This document shows positions 1 to 10,400 of a DNA stretch of 33,533 nt, in pieces. Within the stretch, counting starts at the first letter, position 1. Each line of letters starts with the position of its first letter. The DNA lies in the NCBI GenBank assembly GCA_015491815.1, contig WFVC01000089.1:1-33533 (forward strand), read 5' to 3'. Made by a program: the position numbers and the translations under genes. Below the pieces are notes generated by a model. The model saw only the letters and a list, made by a program, of their open reading frames with translations, ran no database searches and was not told the origin of the DNA. The DNA comes from Gammaproteobacteria bacterium. Lineage in GTDB: Bacteria; Pseudomonadota; Gammaproteobacteria; UBA6429; Thiohalophilaceae.

Positions 1-1806
1 ATGACGCACCTGCTCGATATCATCCTGTCGCACAACCACACGCACGATGGCGTCCCGTTGATCGAGCACATACCCGAATTCTTCACCGCGATGCAGGAAA
101 CGCCCTGTCAGATCATCCCGCTCGGGGATCACCACGACCCCATCCAGCGGGCTTCTTATCTGCAGGGCGGCGAGGCGTTCAGCCGCGCGTTGCAATTCAG
201 CTTCGAGAAAACCGATCTCCTCTTTTAACACTAACGCCTGAGCGCGATCCTCCTGCAGGCCGGCATGAAAACGCGCGCGGAACTCTTCGAGTCGCGTCTG
301 CAAAACCCGCTGTTCTTTTTCCAGTGCGGGGGACGCAAGGCGAACCAGTAACTGCCGGCGATGAACCCGTTCACCGTTGCTGACCATTATCTCCTGCACA
401 AAACCATCGACCTCACTGAGCAGACGCACATCTTCCGGCGCCCAGATCACGCCCTGCGTCTTTGTCGCCGAGGGCAATGGCAAAACAAAGAGTATCAACA
501 TGACAAGGCCGATGCCGCCTGCGGCCAACAGCAGACCGCGTTCACGCCGGGTCGGATGCATGAGCAGGCGCTGCAGCAATTTAAGCACCGGCAATAACAA
601 TGTATTTGCCAGAGACCAGAGCGCCAGCACCACGCCGAAAATAAAAAATTTCTGCGCGACAAATAAAGCAATACTCAGGCTGATAAAAATACGATAAATA
701 AAGGCCAGCGGCGCATAGCTGAACAACCAGCGTCGTTCTGAATCCTGCATCGGTGGCGCACTCGCCTCTTTGACCCCGAGCAAATAACGCTGGCCCAGAT
801 ATGCCCAGTAACGATTGCTGCGGCTGGCGAAGTTGGGGATCTCCAGCCAGTCGGCCAGAAGATAATAACCATCGAAACGCAGCAGCGGATTGCCGTTGAG
901 CATCAGGGTTGAGATCCCGGCGATCATCATGACATTGAAAGCCAGCGCACGCACCACTCCCGGCTCGACATTGATCCAGATGAGCATGGCCAGCCCGGCA
1001 AGAAACAGTTCCACCATGATCCCGGCGCCACTGACCAGCATGCGCTGATACTTGTTATTAAAGGCCGAGGCGGCGCTGGCATCGACATAGGGCACCGGCA
1101 TCAGGACCAGCAGCATAATGCCCATCTCATGCACTTCGCCGCCCCAGCGTTTTACCGCCAGCGCATGCCCCAGTTCATGCAGCGCCTTGACCAGCGGATA
1201 AACAAACCAGAGCAGCAGCAGATTTTCCATGCTTAGAATTCGATCGCTGATATTTTCAGTCAGGGCCGGCCAGTGCAGCAAAGCCATGAGCGTAGTAAAC
1301 GCCAGCAACATCAGCCAGAGAAGAAAGAAACGGCGACTGAACAGCGGACGCACCAGCGGCAGGCAGGCCTGTAAAAAACGATCCGGATCAAATAATGGAA
1401 AACGCAGCGCCAGCGGACTGCGCCAACGCGCCTTACGTTGCCGGCGTTGTTGCCGCTGACCGCGTTCCACCATCTCCAGAATGTCCGCCGGAATATCGGT
1501 GCGCAAAACATCAAACTGATGAAGCTGGGAAAGCAGATGCAGAAGTTCAGCCTGGGTCGGCGGCCTGTCCGGCCTCAGCGCCGTCGCCTGTTCCCAGATC
1601 GCCTGCATACTGTTATCGCCATTCATCAACCCGATTAACTGCCAGGCCTGTGGCGAAAACCGATGAAAGGCGCCGGTGATGGCATCCTGCAATATATAGA
1701 AACGCTGACCGCGATGGCGCTGGCGATGAATGCGCACATGGGCGCGCAGCGCCGGTTTTAAATCAGCAATCCGATACCAATAGGGGCTTTGTTGAGCATC
1801 TTCCAC
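1..1806 (-). CDS. PqqD-like / M50-like metalloprotease / HlyD-like fusion membrane protein (partial, runs off left edge)
   Basis: The reading frame is open from GTG 1806 to the window edge, giving 602 codons without a stop; the C-terminus is missing. AGGAA lies 9 bases before the GTG, and an in-frame stop lies a little further upstream. Residues about 20-110 resemble a PqqD-type winged-helix domain. Several membrane segments follow from about residue 170 to 450. They carry HELGH (H210, E211, H214), an HExxH zinc motif, and NPLLRFDG ending at D312-G313, which fits the third-ligand region of M50 site-2 proteases. After the last membrane helix (about 435-452) comes a HlyD-type segment: a lipoyl-like half (VDGFVQEIMVSNGERV), a coiled coil, and the second half beginning SPLDGVVV. 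Such fusions occur beside HlyD-type adaptors in export loci. Here it follows the GAF-HlyD gene and probably works with it on the giant protein. Whether it is a protease, a transporter part or both is unknown. Confidence 0.85.
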   Translation of the reverse strand, partial: MEDAQQSPYWYRIADLKPALRAHVRIHRQRHRGQRFYILQDAITGAFHRFSPQAWQLIGLMNGDNSMQAIWEQATALRPDRPPTQAELLHLLSQLHQFDVLRTDIPADILEMVERGQRQQRRQRKARWRSPLALRFPLFDPDRFLQACLPLVRPLFSRRFFLLWLMLLAFTTLMALLHWPALTENISDRILSMENLLLLWFVYPLVKALHELGHALAVKRWGGEVHEMGIMLLVLMPVPYVDASAASAFNNKYQRMLVSGAGIMVELFLAGLAMLIWINVEPGVVRALAFNVMMIAGISTLMLNGNPLLRFDGYYLLADWLEIPNFASRSNRYWAYLGQRYLLGVKEASAPPMQDSERRWLFSYAPLAFIYRIFISLSIALFVAQKFFIFGVVLALWSLANTLLLPVLKLLQRLLMHPTRRERGLLLAAGGIGLVMLILFVLPLPSATKTQGVIWAPEDVRLLSEVDGFVQEIMVSNGERVHRRQLLVRLASPALEKEQRVLQTRLEEFRARFHAGLQEDRAQALVLKEEIGFLEAELQRAAERLAALQIRSPLDGVVVIPERDDLTGRFLHRGEEFGYVLDQRDAIVRVVVRQDDIEQVRH

Positions 1807-1847
1807 AGAATAAAATTCCTGACGGTTAATCCAGTATACTATGTATT

Positions 1848-2140
1848 ACCAGCGCCTGTTGCAGGTACGATTTCAATCGTACCTGTACGGCTGAAGCCGT
1901 ACCTACCATTCCACCGCTGTTCCATAGGGGTACTGAAATTAGAAACGCTTTTTTACACTATCATTACCAGAGCCTACTGTAGGTACGATTTCAATCGTAC
2001 CTGTACGGCTGAAGCCGTACCTACCATTCCACCGCTGTTCCATAGGGGTACTGGAATTAGGAACGCTTTTTTACACTACCATTACCAGAGCCTACTGTAG
2101 GTACGATTTCAATCGTACCTGTACGGCTTCAGCCGCACCG
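1848..2140. repeat. Tandem array of three 118-bp double-palindrome repeat units
   Basis: This fills most of the 380-base gap between the two adaptor genes. Each unit holds two perfect palindromes: GTACGATTTCAATCGTAC (starts at 1865, 1983 and 2101) and, 2 bases later, GTACGGCTGAAGCCGTAC (starts at 1885, 2003 and 2121). The period is exactly 118 bases. The third copy has the loop of the second palindrome inverted (CTTCAG) and one stem change. The remainder of units 1 and 2 is almost identical, including CCATAGGGGTACTG and TTAC(C)AGAGCCTACTG-like segments. The same element recurs at 27790 in the opposite orientation, and a fragment lies at 31901. It is a REP- or MITE-like intergenic element with no coding content. 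The hairpins may affect transcript stability between the adaptor genes. Confidence 0.9.
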
Positions 2141-2186
2141 GCAATAGAACTTCGCAACATCTCGCTGATATCCACAGAAATTATTT

Positions 2187-4025
2187 TTAACCCAGCCAGT
2201 ACCAGTATTGCAGCGCCAGCCATTCACGCAAATTGCGGCTCCAGATGGAAACCAGCAATCGTTCGTCAACCTGAATCTTGGCGATGCCCTCCATCCCCGG
2301 CCGAAATTGCGGCGCGACTTTCTTCAGCTTTGCTTCGACCCGAAAAGTATTACTGCCATCGCCTGCGCTGGCCACCGGCGTTATTTTTTCAATCACGAAA
2401 GGAAACGATTGATCGGGGAGCGCGGTTAACACCAGTTGGCCCTGCTGCCCGGTTTTAACATCGCTGATGCGGGACTCTTCGACTTGCAGGATCAAACGAT
2501 AGGCCTGTAGCGGCGCCATCTCGAACAACACTTCGCCCTGTTGCACCGCGCCGCCCAGACGCTGACTCAAATCGCCACTGACGATCAAGCCGTCGAAAGG
2601 CGCGCTGAGGCGGGTGCGCTGCAGGCGATTTTCAACCAGTTGCAGTTCCGCAGTCGACTGCGCGATTTGTGATTCCAGTATGGTCACCTCGGCCCGTTGC
2701 CGGCGCGCCCGCGCATCCTGCGACTGCTTCTGTAAACGCGCGCGTTCACTCAGCCATTTGATGCGCTCAAGTCGCAAGTCGCGGTCATCCAGTTGCGCGA
2801 GTAATTGCCCCTGTTTAACCACATCTCCCGCGCGCACCGGCGCGCTGCTTATAAAACCATTAAAGGGCGCGGCAATCACCCGTTGCACTGCGCCTTCCAG
2901 CACCGAGTCAGAATTCAGCTTATAATCGCCCTTCACAAACGCCGCTAACAGCAACAAAACCAGCAACAGTGTTAACAGGCCATAGCGTCCCCATGCTCGC
3001 GTCTGTTCCCGGTTGCGCAGACGCTGGCGAACAAATTTTCCCAGCGGCAGATCCAGTCGCTGCTTATCTTTCAGCGCCGAGCCTGCGAGACTGGCGATGC
3101 TTGTTGCTGTTTCGATTTCATGCTCAGAAAACGTCTTCGATGAAGCCCGCTCCAGCATGAGTACAGCATAACATCCATCCTTATCCATTAGCGGTAAACT
3201 AAGAATGGTTCCGCTGCCTTCTTCCGCCGCCAGCCGTTCATGATCCCGGGTGATAATCCGTTGCGAGGATTCCGTCGGCCAGTGAATCAGACAGGCCTGA
3301 TCAAGCGTTTCATCCATCGCCGAGCTCAGCAGGCGAACCAGATTCATCTTTTGCGCAAAGCGGGCGCTGTGCGACAGTGCGGCGAGTTGAATTTGCCCGG
3401 CTTCAACAAAACCGATACTGACGCGTTCGCAGTCAAACAAAGCGGCCATGTCATTCACCAGCGCCAGCGCCGCTGCGCTAAACTGTGATTCCGACAACAC
3501 CCGCGCCAGTAGATCCACCGCCGGTTGCAGACGAGTCAGTATTTTTTCATCCTCAGCGGCGCGTTGCCGCCAGAGCGCCAGTTCCAGCCAGCCCGCGCCC
3601 CAGCGTAATTGTTGCATGGCCCCGGCAAGATCCGATTCCGATTGAACCGGCAACTCAATTGCAACCACGCCTTTTATTTTGCCTTCGAGCTTAAGCGGGT
3701 AACTCAGGGCATAAACCGATCGGGAGGCCGCAGTTGCTGATGGGGGGGATTCCATTTTCAACCACAGCCCGCTGCCCTGTTCAAGACTGCGCTCAATCAA
3801 ATCCGCCAGACGTTGACTGTCGCGCACGCCCTCAGGATAAAGGGCGCAAGGCGTGTAGCCTTCTTCACTTTCCAGCACCAGCACCGCCAGCGAGACGCCG
3901 CCGATATGCGAACATTGCAAAGCCAGCCAGGCCTGTGCATACGCGTCGGGATCGTCCGCGCTTTCAAACGCCGCCCAGAGTCCCTGCTGATTATCGTTGT
4001 CCCGGCTGTGTATCGGCTTATCCAT
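2187..4025 (-). CDS. HlyD-type membrane-fusion adaptor with tandem N-terminal GAF-like domains
   Basis: 612 residues from ATG 4025. A TTG two codons upstream is possible; neither start has a strong ribosome site. Residues about 15-150 look like a degenerate GAF domain and residues about 180-320 like a better GAF domain (DMAALFDCERVSIGFVE, then GTILSLPLMDKDGCYAVLML). A basic stretch and one membrane helix (about 350-366, rich in Leu) follow. The rest is a classic membrane-fusion fold: lipoyl half (NGFISSAPVRAGDVVKQGQ), long coiled coil (about 420-475), second lipoyl half (SAPFDGLIVSGDL), beta-barrel, and a short aromatic tail (LQYWYWLG). By topology the GAF domains face the cytosol and the adaptor faces the periplasm, where it should bridge to TolC. 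A GAF input on a secretion adaptor is unusual and suggests ligand-gated export. A terminator at 4076-4118 separates it from the upstream DUF3467 gene, so it probably has its own promoter or depends on read-through. Confidence 0.85.
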   Translation of the reverse strand: MDKPIHSRDNDNQQGLWAAFESADDPDAYAQAWLALQCSHIGGVSLAVLVLESEEGYTPCALYPEGVRDSQRLADLIERSLEQGSGLWLKMESPPSATAASRSVYALSYPLKLEGKIKGVVAIELPVQSESDLAGAMQQLRWGAGWLELALWRQRAAEDEKILTRLQPAVDLLARVLSESQFSAAALALVNDMAALFDCERVSIGFVEAGQIQLAALSHSARFAQKMNLVRLLSSAMDETLDQACLIHWPTESSQRIITRDHERLAAEEGSGTILSLPLMDKDGCYAVLMLERASSKTFSEHEIETATSIASLAGSALKDKQRLDLPLGKFVRQRLRNREQTRAWGRYGLLTLLLVLLLLAAFVKGDYKLNSDSVLEGAVQRVIAAPFNGFISSAPVRAGDVVKQGQLLAQLDDRDLRLERIKWLSERARLQKQSQDARARRQRAEVTILESQIAQSTAELQLVENRLQRTRLSAPFDGLIVSGDLSQRLGGAVQQGEVLFEMAPLQAYRLILQVEESRISDVKTGQQGQLVLTALPDQSFPFVIEKITPVASAGDGSNTFRVEAKLKKVAPQFRPGMEGIAKIQVDERLLVSIWSRNLREWLALQYWYWLG

Positions 4026-4075
4026 CAGCAAAGTATAAGAACTATATGCGTTAACCGCCAGAAAATATCAGGCAT

Positions 4076-4118
4076 AAAAAAACAGCTCAGTATCCGCAGC
4101 AAGCAGCGAGATCTGAGC
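4076..4118 (-). terminator. Rho-independent terminator after the DUF3467 gene
   Basis: Read on the minus strand, GCTCAG (4118-4113) pairs with CTGAGC (4090-4085). The loop contains a smaller CGC/GCG hairpin. Seven uridines follow (the A run at 4076-4082 on the plus strand). It lies between the DUF3467 stop at 4150 and the HlyD-type start at 4025. It would end, or partly attenuate, the tolC-giant protein-DUF3467 transcript before the adaptor genes. Confidence 0.7.
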
Positions 4119-4149
4119 CGAAGGGGGGAAGGGAAAATTCAGGCGAGTA

Positions 4150-4452
4150 TTATTTTTTATCCGCGTCAAGGCCAATTTCACCAAAGCGGGATTCGTATTC
4201 GGTAATGACATTGTTCAGCAACAGGGATAAACGCTTGGCCGCATAGGGGTTGAGAATAATGCGATCAGATAAATCGACGGTTAACTCTTTCTGTCCGGTA
4301 TGCCAGGTCTGATTGGTGCCGAACAATAGCGTCACTTCTTCACGGGTGCTGGCGACGTTACAGACATTAGCATAGGTGCTGCGCATATTGCTGTCATCCC
4401 AGCGGATCTTGGTTGCTGTATTTTCAGTTTTTTTATCACTGGCGTCAGCCAT
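4150..4452 (-). CDS. DUF3467 family small protein
   Basis: 100 residues, with a good ribosome site (GAGGAA) before ATG 4452. The body fits the DUF3467 pattern: a start like RWDDSNMRSTYANVCNV, a central strand EVTLLFGTNQTW, a DLSDRIILNPYAAKRLSLLL segment, and a C-terminal helix. The function of this family is not known to me. There is no signal peptide or membrane segment, so it should be cytosolic. It starts 42 bases after the giant protein's stop and is followed by a terminator, so it probably shares the giant protein's transcript. A cytosolic protein made with a very large export substrate could be a chaperone, a regulator or an assembly factor; that is inference from position only. Confidence 0.85.
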   Translation of the reverse strand: MADASDKKTENTATKIRWDDSNMRSTYANVCNVASTREEVTLLFGTNQTWHTGQKELTVDLSDRIILNPYAAKRLSLLLNNVITEYESRFGEIGLDADKK

Positions 4453-4494
4453 GATCGATTCCTCATTGTTTTACAGAAATAAAATTAATAACAA

Positions 4495-7400
4495 CTACCA
4501 GCTCGAATAGCGGCGCGCCTCACTTTCACGTTCCAGTTTGGCGAAGGCCTTGCGGTTAAACCTCGACTGACTGTTGGCGCTCTTCGTATAGGCCTGTATC
4601 CCCAGCACGCTGCTTAAAGCCAACATTGGTTCCAGCACAGTATGCTCATTCGCGCTGTGCTCATCTTTCGAATCGTTTACCGGTTTGCAGTCAATTGCAT
4701 CGGGCAGTTTTTTCGGCTCGCCGGTGATGATCACATCAATCATGTCGCTGGCGACGCCGACCGCTTCATCAACGCTGTCAGAATCCAGCAGCTGATCCCA
4801 GAGTTCACCTATGCCCAGTCGTTTACCTTCAACCCGGGTGCAGTCAAGCTCGGGTTCTTTGACAACCGGCGTCTCAACTTTTTCTTCCACCACCGGCGCA
4901 GGCGCAGGTTTAATTTCGTCACTACCCGCCGCCGGTGGATTGGCGCGCAGGGCTTCTTCAAAAGCCACTTCTCCGGCGCTGGGTTCAGGTGGTGGTGGTG
5001 GCGGTGGCGGCGGCTCGATATCCTGAGCGCTGCTGCCAACCGGCATGGAAATGCTATTGTAAACCGGTTCATAGGCAGTCGCCGCGCTGCCCAATGGCGG
5101 AATACCGGTGATGGAAAATGGACCAAAGGCCAGAACATCCGGTGTATAAAGCGTAAACAGGGTGCTGGTAATCAGATCCAGTTTACCCTGTCCCAGACGC
5201 ACCACGCTCAGACCCTTGCCATCCTCGACAGTAATACGCGCATAGTCCCCGACGATAATATCATCGGCAAAGTTGCCGACAAATAAATCACCGTCCGCCC
5301 CCCCCAGCATCCAGTCATCGCCGTTGCCGCCATCGAGGAAATCAACGCCGCCGATAAAGAAACCGGTAGTTTCAGCCACTACCAGCGTATCATTCACCCG
5401 CACCTTACCGCCATCGCCAAGCAGGATGTCATCGCCACTGCCGCCGAACAGGCGATCCTCGCCATTGCCGCCAAACAGTTTGTCATTGCCCGCGTTACCT
5501 TCGATAACATCATTGCCGCCGGGAATGTCTATTCCGGCCTGAGCTTCGTCATCAGGATACAGATTAAATGTTTGCATCAGCGCGGGCAGGCCGTTGACAA
5601 AATTCACCTGCGCATTGTCGCCGAAGACAAGATCATCGCCGCCATTGCCGATCAGGATATCCGCTCCCGTTCCGCCGATAAGGATGTCACTGTCGCTGCC
5701 GCCAATCAGGGTATCCTCATCGCCTTCATCGAACCGGTTTGAGCTGACACTGAGCAGGCTATCCATGTTTTTAACATCGCGGCTATAGCTTATATCACCG
5801 TCATCGCCAAACATAATCGTGGCTGAATGCCAGCTCCCGGCATCGAGCGTATCATTGCCGTTTTCACCCAGCAGGATCAACACGCCATCATCGGCGCTGG
5901 CGTCCGCATCGACAGCCGTGATCCGGTCATCGCCATCATTGGCCCGGATCGTGGTGATGCTGTCGGCATGTGTGCTGGTCACGGTAGCCGTATCACTGCC
6001 TTCGCCAAACCAGATATTCACGCCCTTGTCATAACGACCACCGGTGAAATAATTAATCGCGGCAGGCGCCAGGCCGGTAATGCGATTTTGTGTGATCAGG
6101 ATATTATCATCGGCAACCGTGCTGCCTTTGTCACTGATGTTCAGCTCGTTGACGCCGGCGCCCATGAGCAGGGTCAGTTCGCCTTCGATGCCATCGAGGT
6201 TGCCGCTGTTGATCGGCGCATCGGAAGACACATTAACAGTGGCATCGCCACCGAAAGTGGCAATGGTGGTCAGGGAACCGGCGGCGGTGCTTTCCACATC
6301 AACCACATCATTGCCGCTACCGCTGCCGATATTAATAAATTCCATGTTGGCGTAGTCAATGCCGTCACTCATGCCCAGTCCGGTCAACCGGGTTGCGGTC
6401 ACGCGCAAGGCATCGTCTTCGGTTTCCGCCGTGTCATCAACGTTGAGCGTATCCGTACCGGCTTCGCCATCCACATCCAGCAGATCGGAAATGAAGTTGA
6501 CCGTGCCACCGCTATTGGGCGCGGCGCTGCCGACATTAATCACATCGTTGTCATCGCCGCCGCGCACAATCACCGGTTCAATCATGCGCTGCACATTGAG
6601 AATATCCTCACCGCTTTCACCGAACAGGCTGACTTCGCTGCCGCTGTTATTGTTTTGCAGGGTAATGCTATCGTTCCCGGCGCCGCCGCGCGCCTGCAAA
6701 ACGCCACTGGCGCTTTGAATATTAATAATATCGCTGCCGCCATTGCCGGTCAGATAGGTCGCGCCGCCAATGCTGCCGGCGACGGTAAAGATATCATTGC
6801 CGCCGCCCATGGCCAGACCGACGGATTCTATCGCGCCATAGTCGATGCCGATGGTCATGCCCATGCCGGAGAGGTATTCATCGGTGAGCACGCCATCGAG
6901 GTTGTTGGACGTATCGCCGCTGTCATCGATGATCAGGGTATCATTGTCTTCATCGCCGCGAATCACCAGCGCGCCGGTCTGCTCATTGCCATCGATATTG
7001 TCCAGCAGTCCTTCTGTTGCGATACTCGAACGACCTACGGTGATCACATCATCGCCTTCATTACCACTGACCGAGGCGGCCAGATAGTCCGGCGTGCTTT
7101 CGACAAAGACCGTGTCATCACCCTGTTTGGCGATCACTTCCAGTGACTCCAGACCGGAATCAGAACCATAGACGCCATAGCCAAAGCTTTGTTTATCCGC
7201 ATTCGTACGATCAACAACAGGTGGCGCAACCGCCACCACATCAACTTGCGAGGTAATCGTAAAGGGCTTGTAGGAGTCCACGCTAATCGCATTTACGTCC
7301 AGCAAGTCATCATTGTCGGAGCCAAAGGCAATAGCCTTGTCCGTATCCCAGAGATTGCCCTGATCGCGGATGGCGACATCCATGGAAATGGGGATCGGCA

Positions 7401-10400
7401 CCCAGGCCGGTTTGAAATAGCTGATATAGGTATCAGAACCGCCGCGGCCATCCAGCAGCAAGACATCCCGTCCCGGATTGTCGCCATAGTCAGCGGTGCG
7501 ATAAATATTGAAGGTGTCCGAACCGGTGCCGCCCGCGCCACTGCCGCCAAGTACGGTTTCAACCGCAAAGCGCTGGCTGGCGACTTCCGTTACACTGTTC
7601 GTCAGGTTGGTCGCCTTGACGATATCGCCATCGAGATAGCCCGCCGAACCGAAGTCAAAATTGATATCGGTGCTTACTGCGGTAAAGTCCCAGGTGTCGC
7701 CGACCCGACCCGTCGCGCGATTCAGATCACTACCAGTATCTTCTACCGTATCGTTGCCAAAGTCATTGGCGAAATAATAAGTATCGTTATCAAGGCCGCC
7801 TTCGAGAGTGTCGTTGCCCTGTTCGCCATACAGCGCATCATCACCGCCAAAGCCGCGCAAAATATCATTGCCCGCGCCACCATAGAGTACGTCATCGCCG
7901 GCACCGCCTTCGATGATGTCGCCGCCTTCATCACCATAAAGTTCATCGTTACCACCACGGCCATCAATTTGATCCCGGCCCTCGCCGGCGCGAATAATAT
8001 CCGCGCCACTGCCGCCGGTAATAATGTCGTCACCGCTGCCGCCATCGATTTCCGTGGCGATCGTGACGCTGCTGTCAATCGTAATGCGGTCATTGCCTGC
8101 GCCGCCGTCGATCACTAATTTTTCAATACCCACGGCGCTATAGCGATCTTCATACAAAATACCGGATTCCAGATAGCTAATCACATATTCATCATCACCG
8201 GCATCATCATTGCCATTATCGTCAAAGCTGACAGTGATGGTTTCATTACCATCAACGGCATTGCCCTGTAATCTGGCTTCCGCATTTTTACCGATGTTTA
8301 AAATTAAATCCGTTCCCACTTCCTGCGCCAGCACCGGCAGACGATTGAAAGGAACTTCAAAATCATAAATCGTGCCGCTGCCCAGGTTCATGCTGTCTTC
8401 AAAAGTGAACAGCAACAGGTCTACCTCAACAAAAGCGCGGAAGAACCAGTCAATCGCGCCGCTGATGTCAAACACGGCCAGCGGGTTGGAATCGTTGTAG
8501 CGCAGGTTGGCGCCCATCTCGGTGAAACGCACCTTGCCATCATTATTGAGATCGCTGAGATTAAAATCGATACCGGTGCGAATACCGCCTTCGACGCCGG
8601 CCTCCGCCACCAGCAGATTCAGCGAAGCGCCGGCGGCAATGGAACCGCGCAACCAGGCTTCCAGCACGTCTTCGCCGGTGCCGAAATCAATATCACTGAC
8701 GAAGAAACCATTGATGAGTTCCGCCGGGTTGTCCGTCTTCAGGAAACGGGACAGGCCCAGGGTGTCATACCCCATTGCAAGATCCACCCCGGCATTAAAC
8801 GCGCCACGCAAATTTGCGCTTAAAGGACCAAAGACCGGGAAGGACTGACGATAATCAAAATTAAATTCCAGTTTCGGTAAATCATAGGTAATGAGATTCA
8901 CATCGTCCTTGCCCAGCAACAGGCCGAAGATGTTGACTGGTTTAAGAATCGCAAAATCGACACTGCCTTCACCGACCGAAGTTTCACTGGTAACGGTTTT
9001 GGCAAATTCTCTGGCGTCGCCATTGCCGCCAATGCTATCCAGATCGATATCGGGACGGCTCGGCGCGGTGAGGCCGGAAAGACTGGACAGGCCGCGCAAG
9101 TCACCACCCGACATTTCCGTAAGATTCAAGTTGCCAAAATCCAGAACCAGATTGCCGCCGTTTGCATCATCGGCCGCATCCGTGACCATGTCGATCAAAT
9201 TATAAATTTGCTGAACTGAATTCAGGAAGGGTGTAATCCTCGCGCCGGGATCATACAGTTCGGCCAGTGAAGCCAGGGTTACGGTATAGCCTGACAGATC
9301 GGAAATAACCGGCAGGCGTTTATTGAGCATGCCATCGGGGCCGATGAGCCAGTCCAATGGATCCAGAACATCGCCAATCTGCTCAAGGAAAGGCCCGGCG
9401 AACTCGGAAATGAAGGAACCCAGATCCAGTTCAATATTATTAAACGCCACCTCGGGCGAGCCGCCGAAGCTGTTGCTGTCGGCAGCGGTATCAGCATCAA
9501 GGAAAGTCCAGTCCAGCGCCAGCGCAAAATCAATTTCAGGCAACAGGCCGCCCAGACCACTCAGGCCGGGAACTTCGGACAAGAGTTCATCCAGTCCACC
9601 GAAGCTGACATTGACATCCAGATCCCCCAGCGCGTGTCCATTGGCGTTGGCGCTGACAATATCCTTGAAACCGGTCGCCGGGGAAACCATTTCGCCGAAG
9701 GTCAGACGTCCATCATTATTGGGATCATCCAGCTCGACGCCAAAATTCAGCGCCAGATGAGAATAAGCAATATCATCTTCGGCATCGGTAGCCGGATCAA
9801 AGGCGTCTTCCGCATTTACCTGCAAAAAGCCCAGCGTGCCTTCGGCGCTGGCCGGGCCGCCGGCGCCATCGGTAAGCGCGGCATAGGTATTGATTTCAAT
9901 TTCGTTGGCGTTTTCGGTAACGAAGTAAAAACCATCGGTCTGATCAATGCCGAACCCGAAGTCCATCAGCCATTCGATGCCCAGCTCCACCCCGGCATCC
10001 AGATCCAGTCCCAGTGCGGGCAGCCCAATATCAAAATCAACCGGTTGATCCCAGAGGTAGGATTGGCCAATCTGGAAATCAAACTGGCCAAAGGTATCGG
10101 TGAGTCCAAAGCCCGTTACTTCGATATCATCAAGGTCGATACCGTCACCATCACGATCCTGCAACAGCCCCAGACCGCCAAACTCACCGAACAACCTTTC
10201 AGCGCCGTCCGCTTCACTGGCAAAAATATTGAACAGGGTTTCCTGCACCAGTACATCAGGATCATCCGCACCGCTTCGTTGCAATACGGTGCTTAAATAG
10301 GCGAGCGTATCTTCACGGAAGTCTTCAATAAACTGCGCGGCCGGTTGCAGGGCGTCGCCAAGGAAGGGCAGGTTCACATCCAGCACTTCGCTGTTAAGAC

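Noticed and set aside
1789-2100. Plus-strand frame of 103 codons upstream of the PqqD-M50-HlyD gene
   Set aside because: It is made almost wholly of the 118-bp repeat, with the peptide repeating itself, and has no ribosome site or family.
1848-2140. CRISPR array
   Set aside because: The repeat unit is 118 bases and the segments between palindromes are themselves repeated, not unique spacers. No cas genes are nearby.
5827-8118. Long plus-strand open frames of 439 and 309 codons inside the giant gene
   Set aside because: They lie antisense to a strong RTX-rich coding frame. Their Ile/Ala/Gly/Asp-rich, repetitive products mirror the codon pattern of the opposite strand, and they have no recognisable domains.
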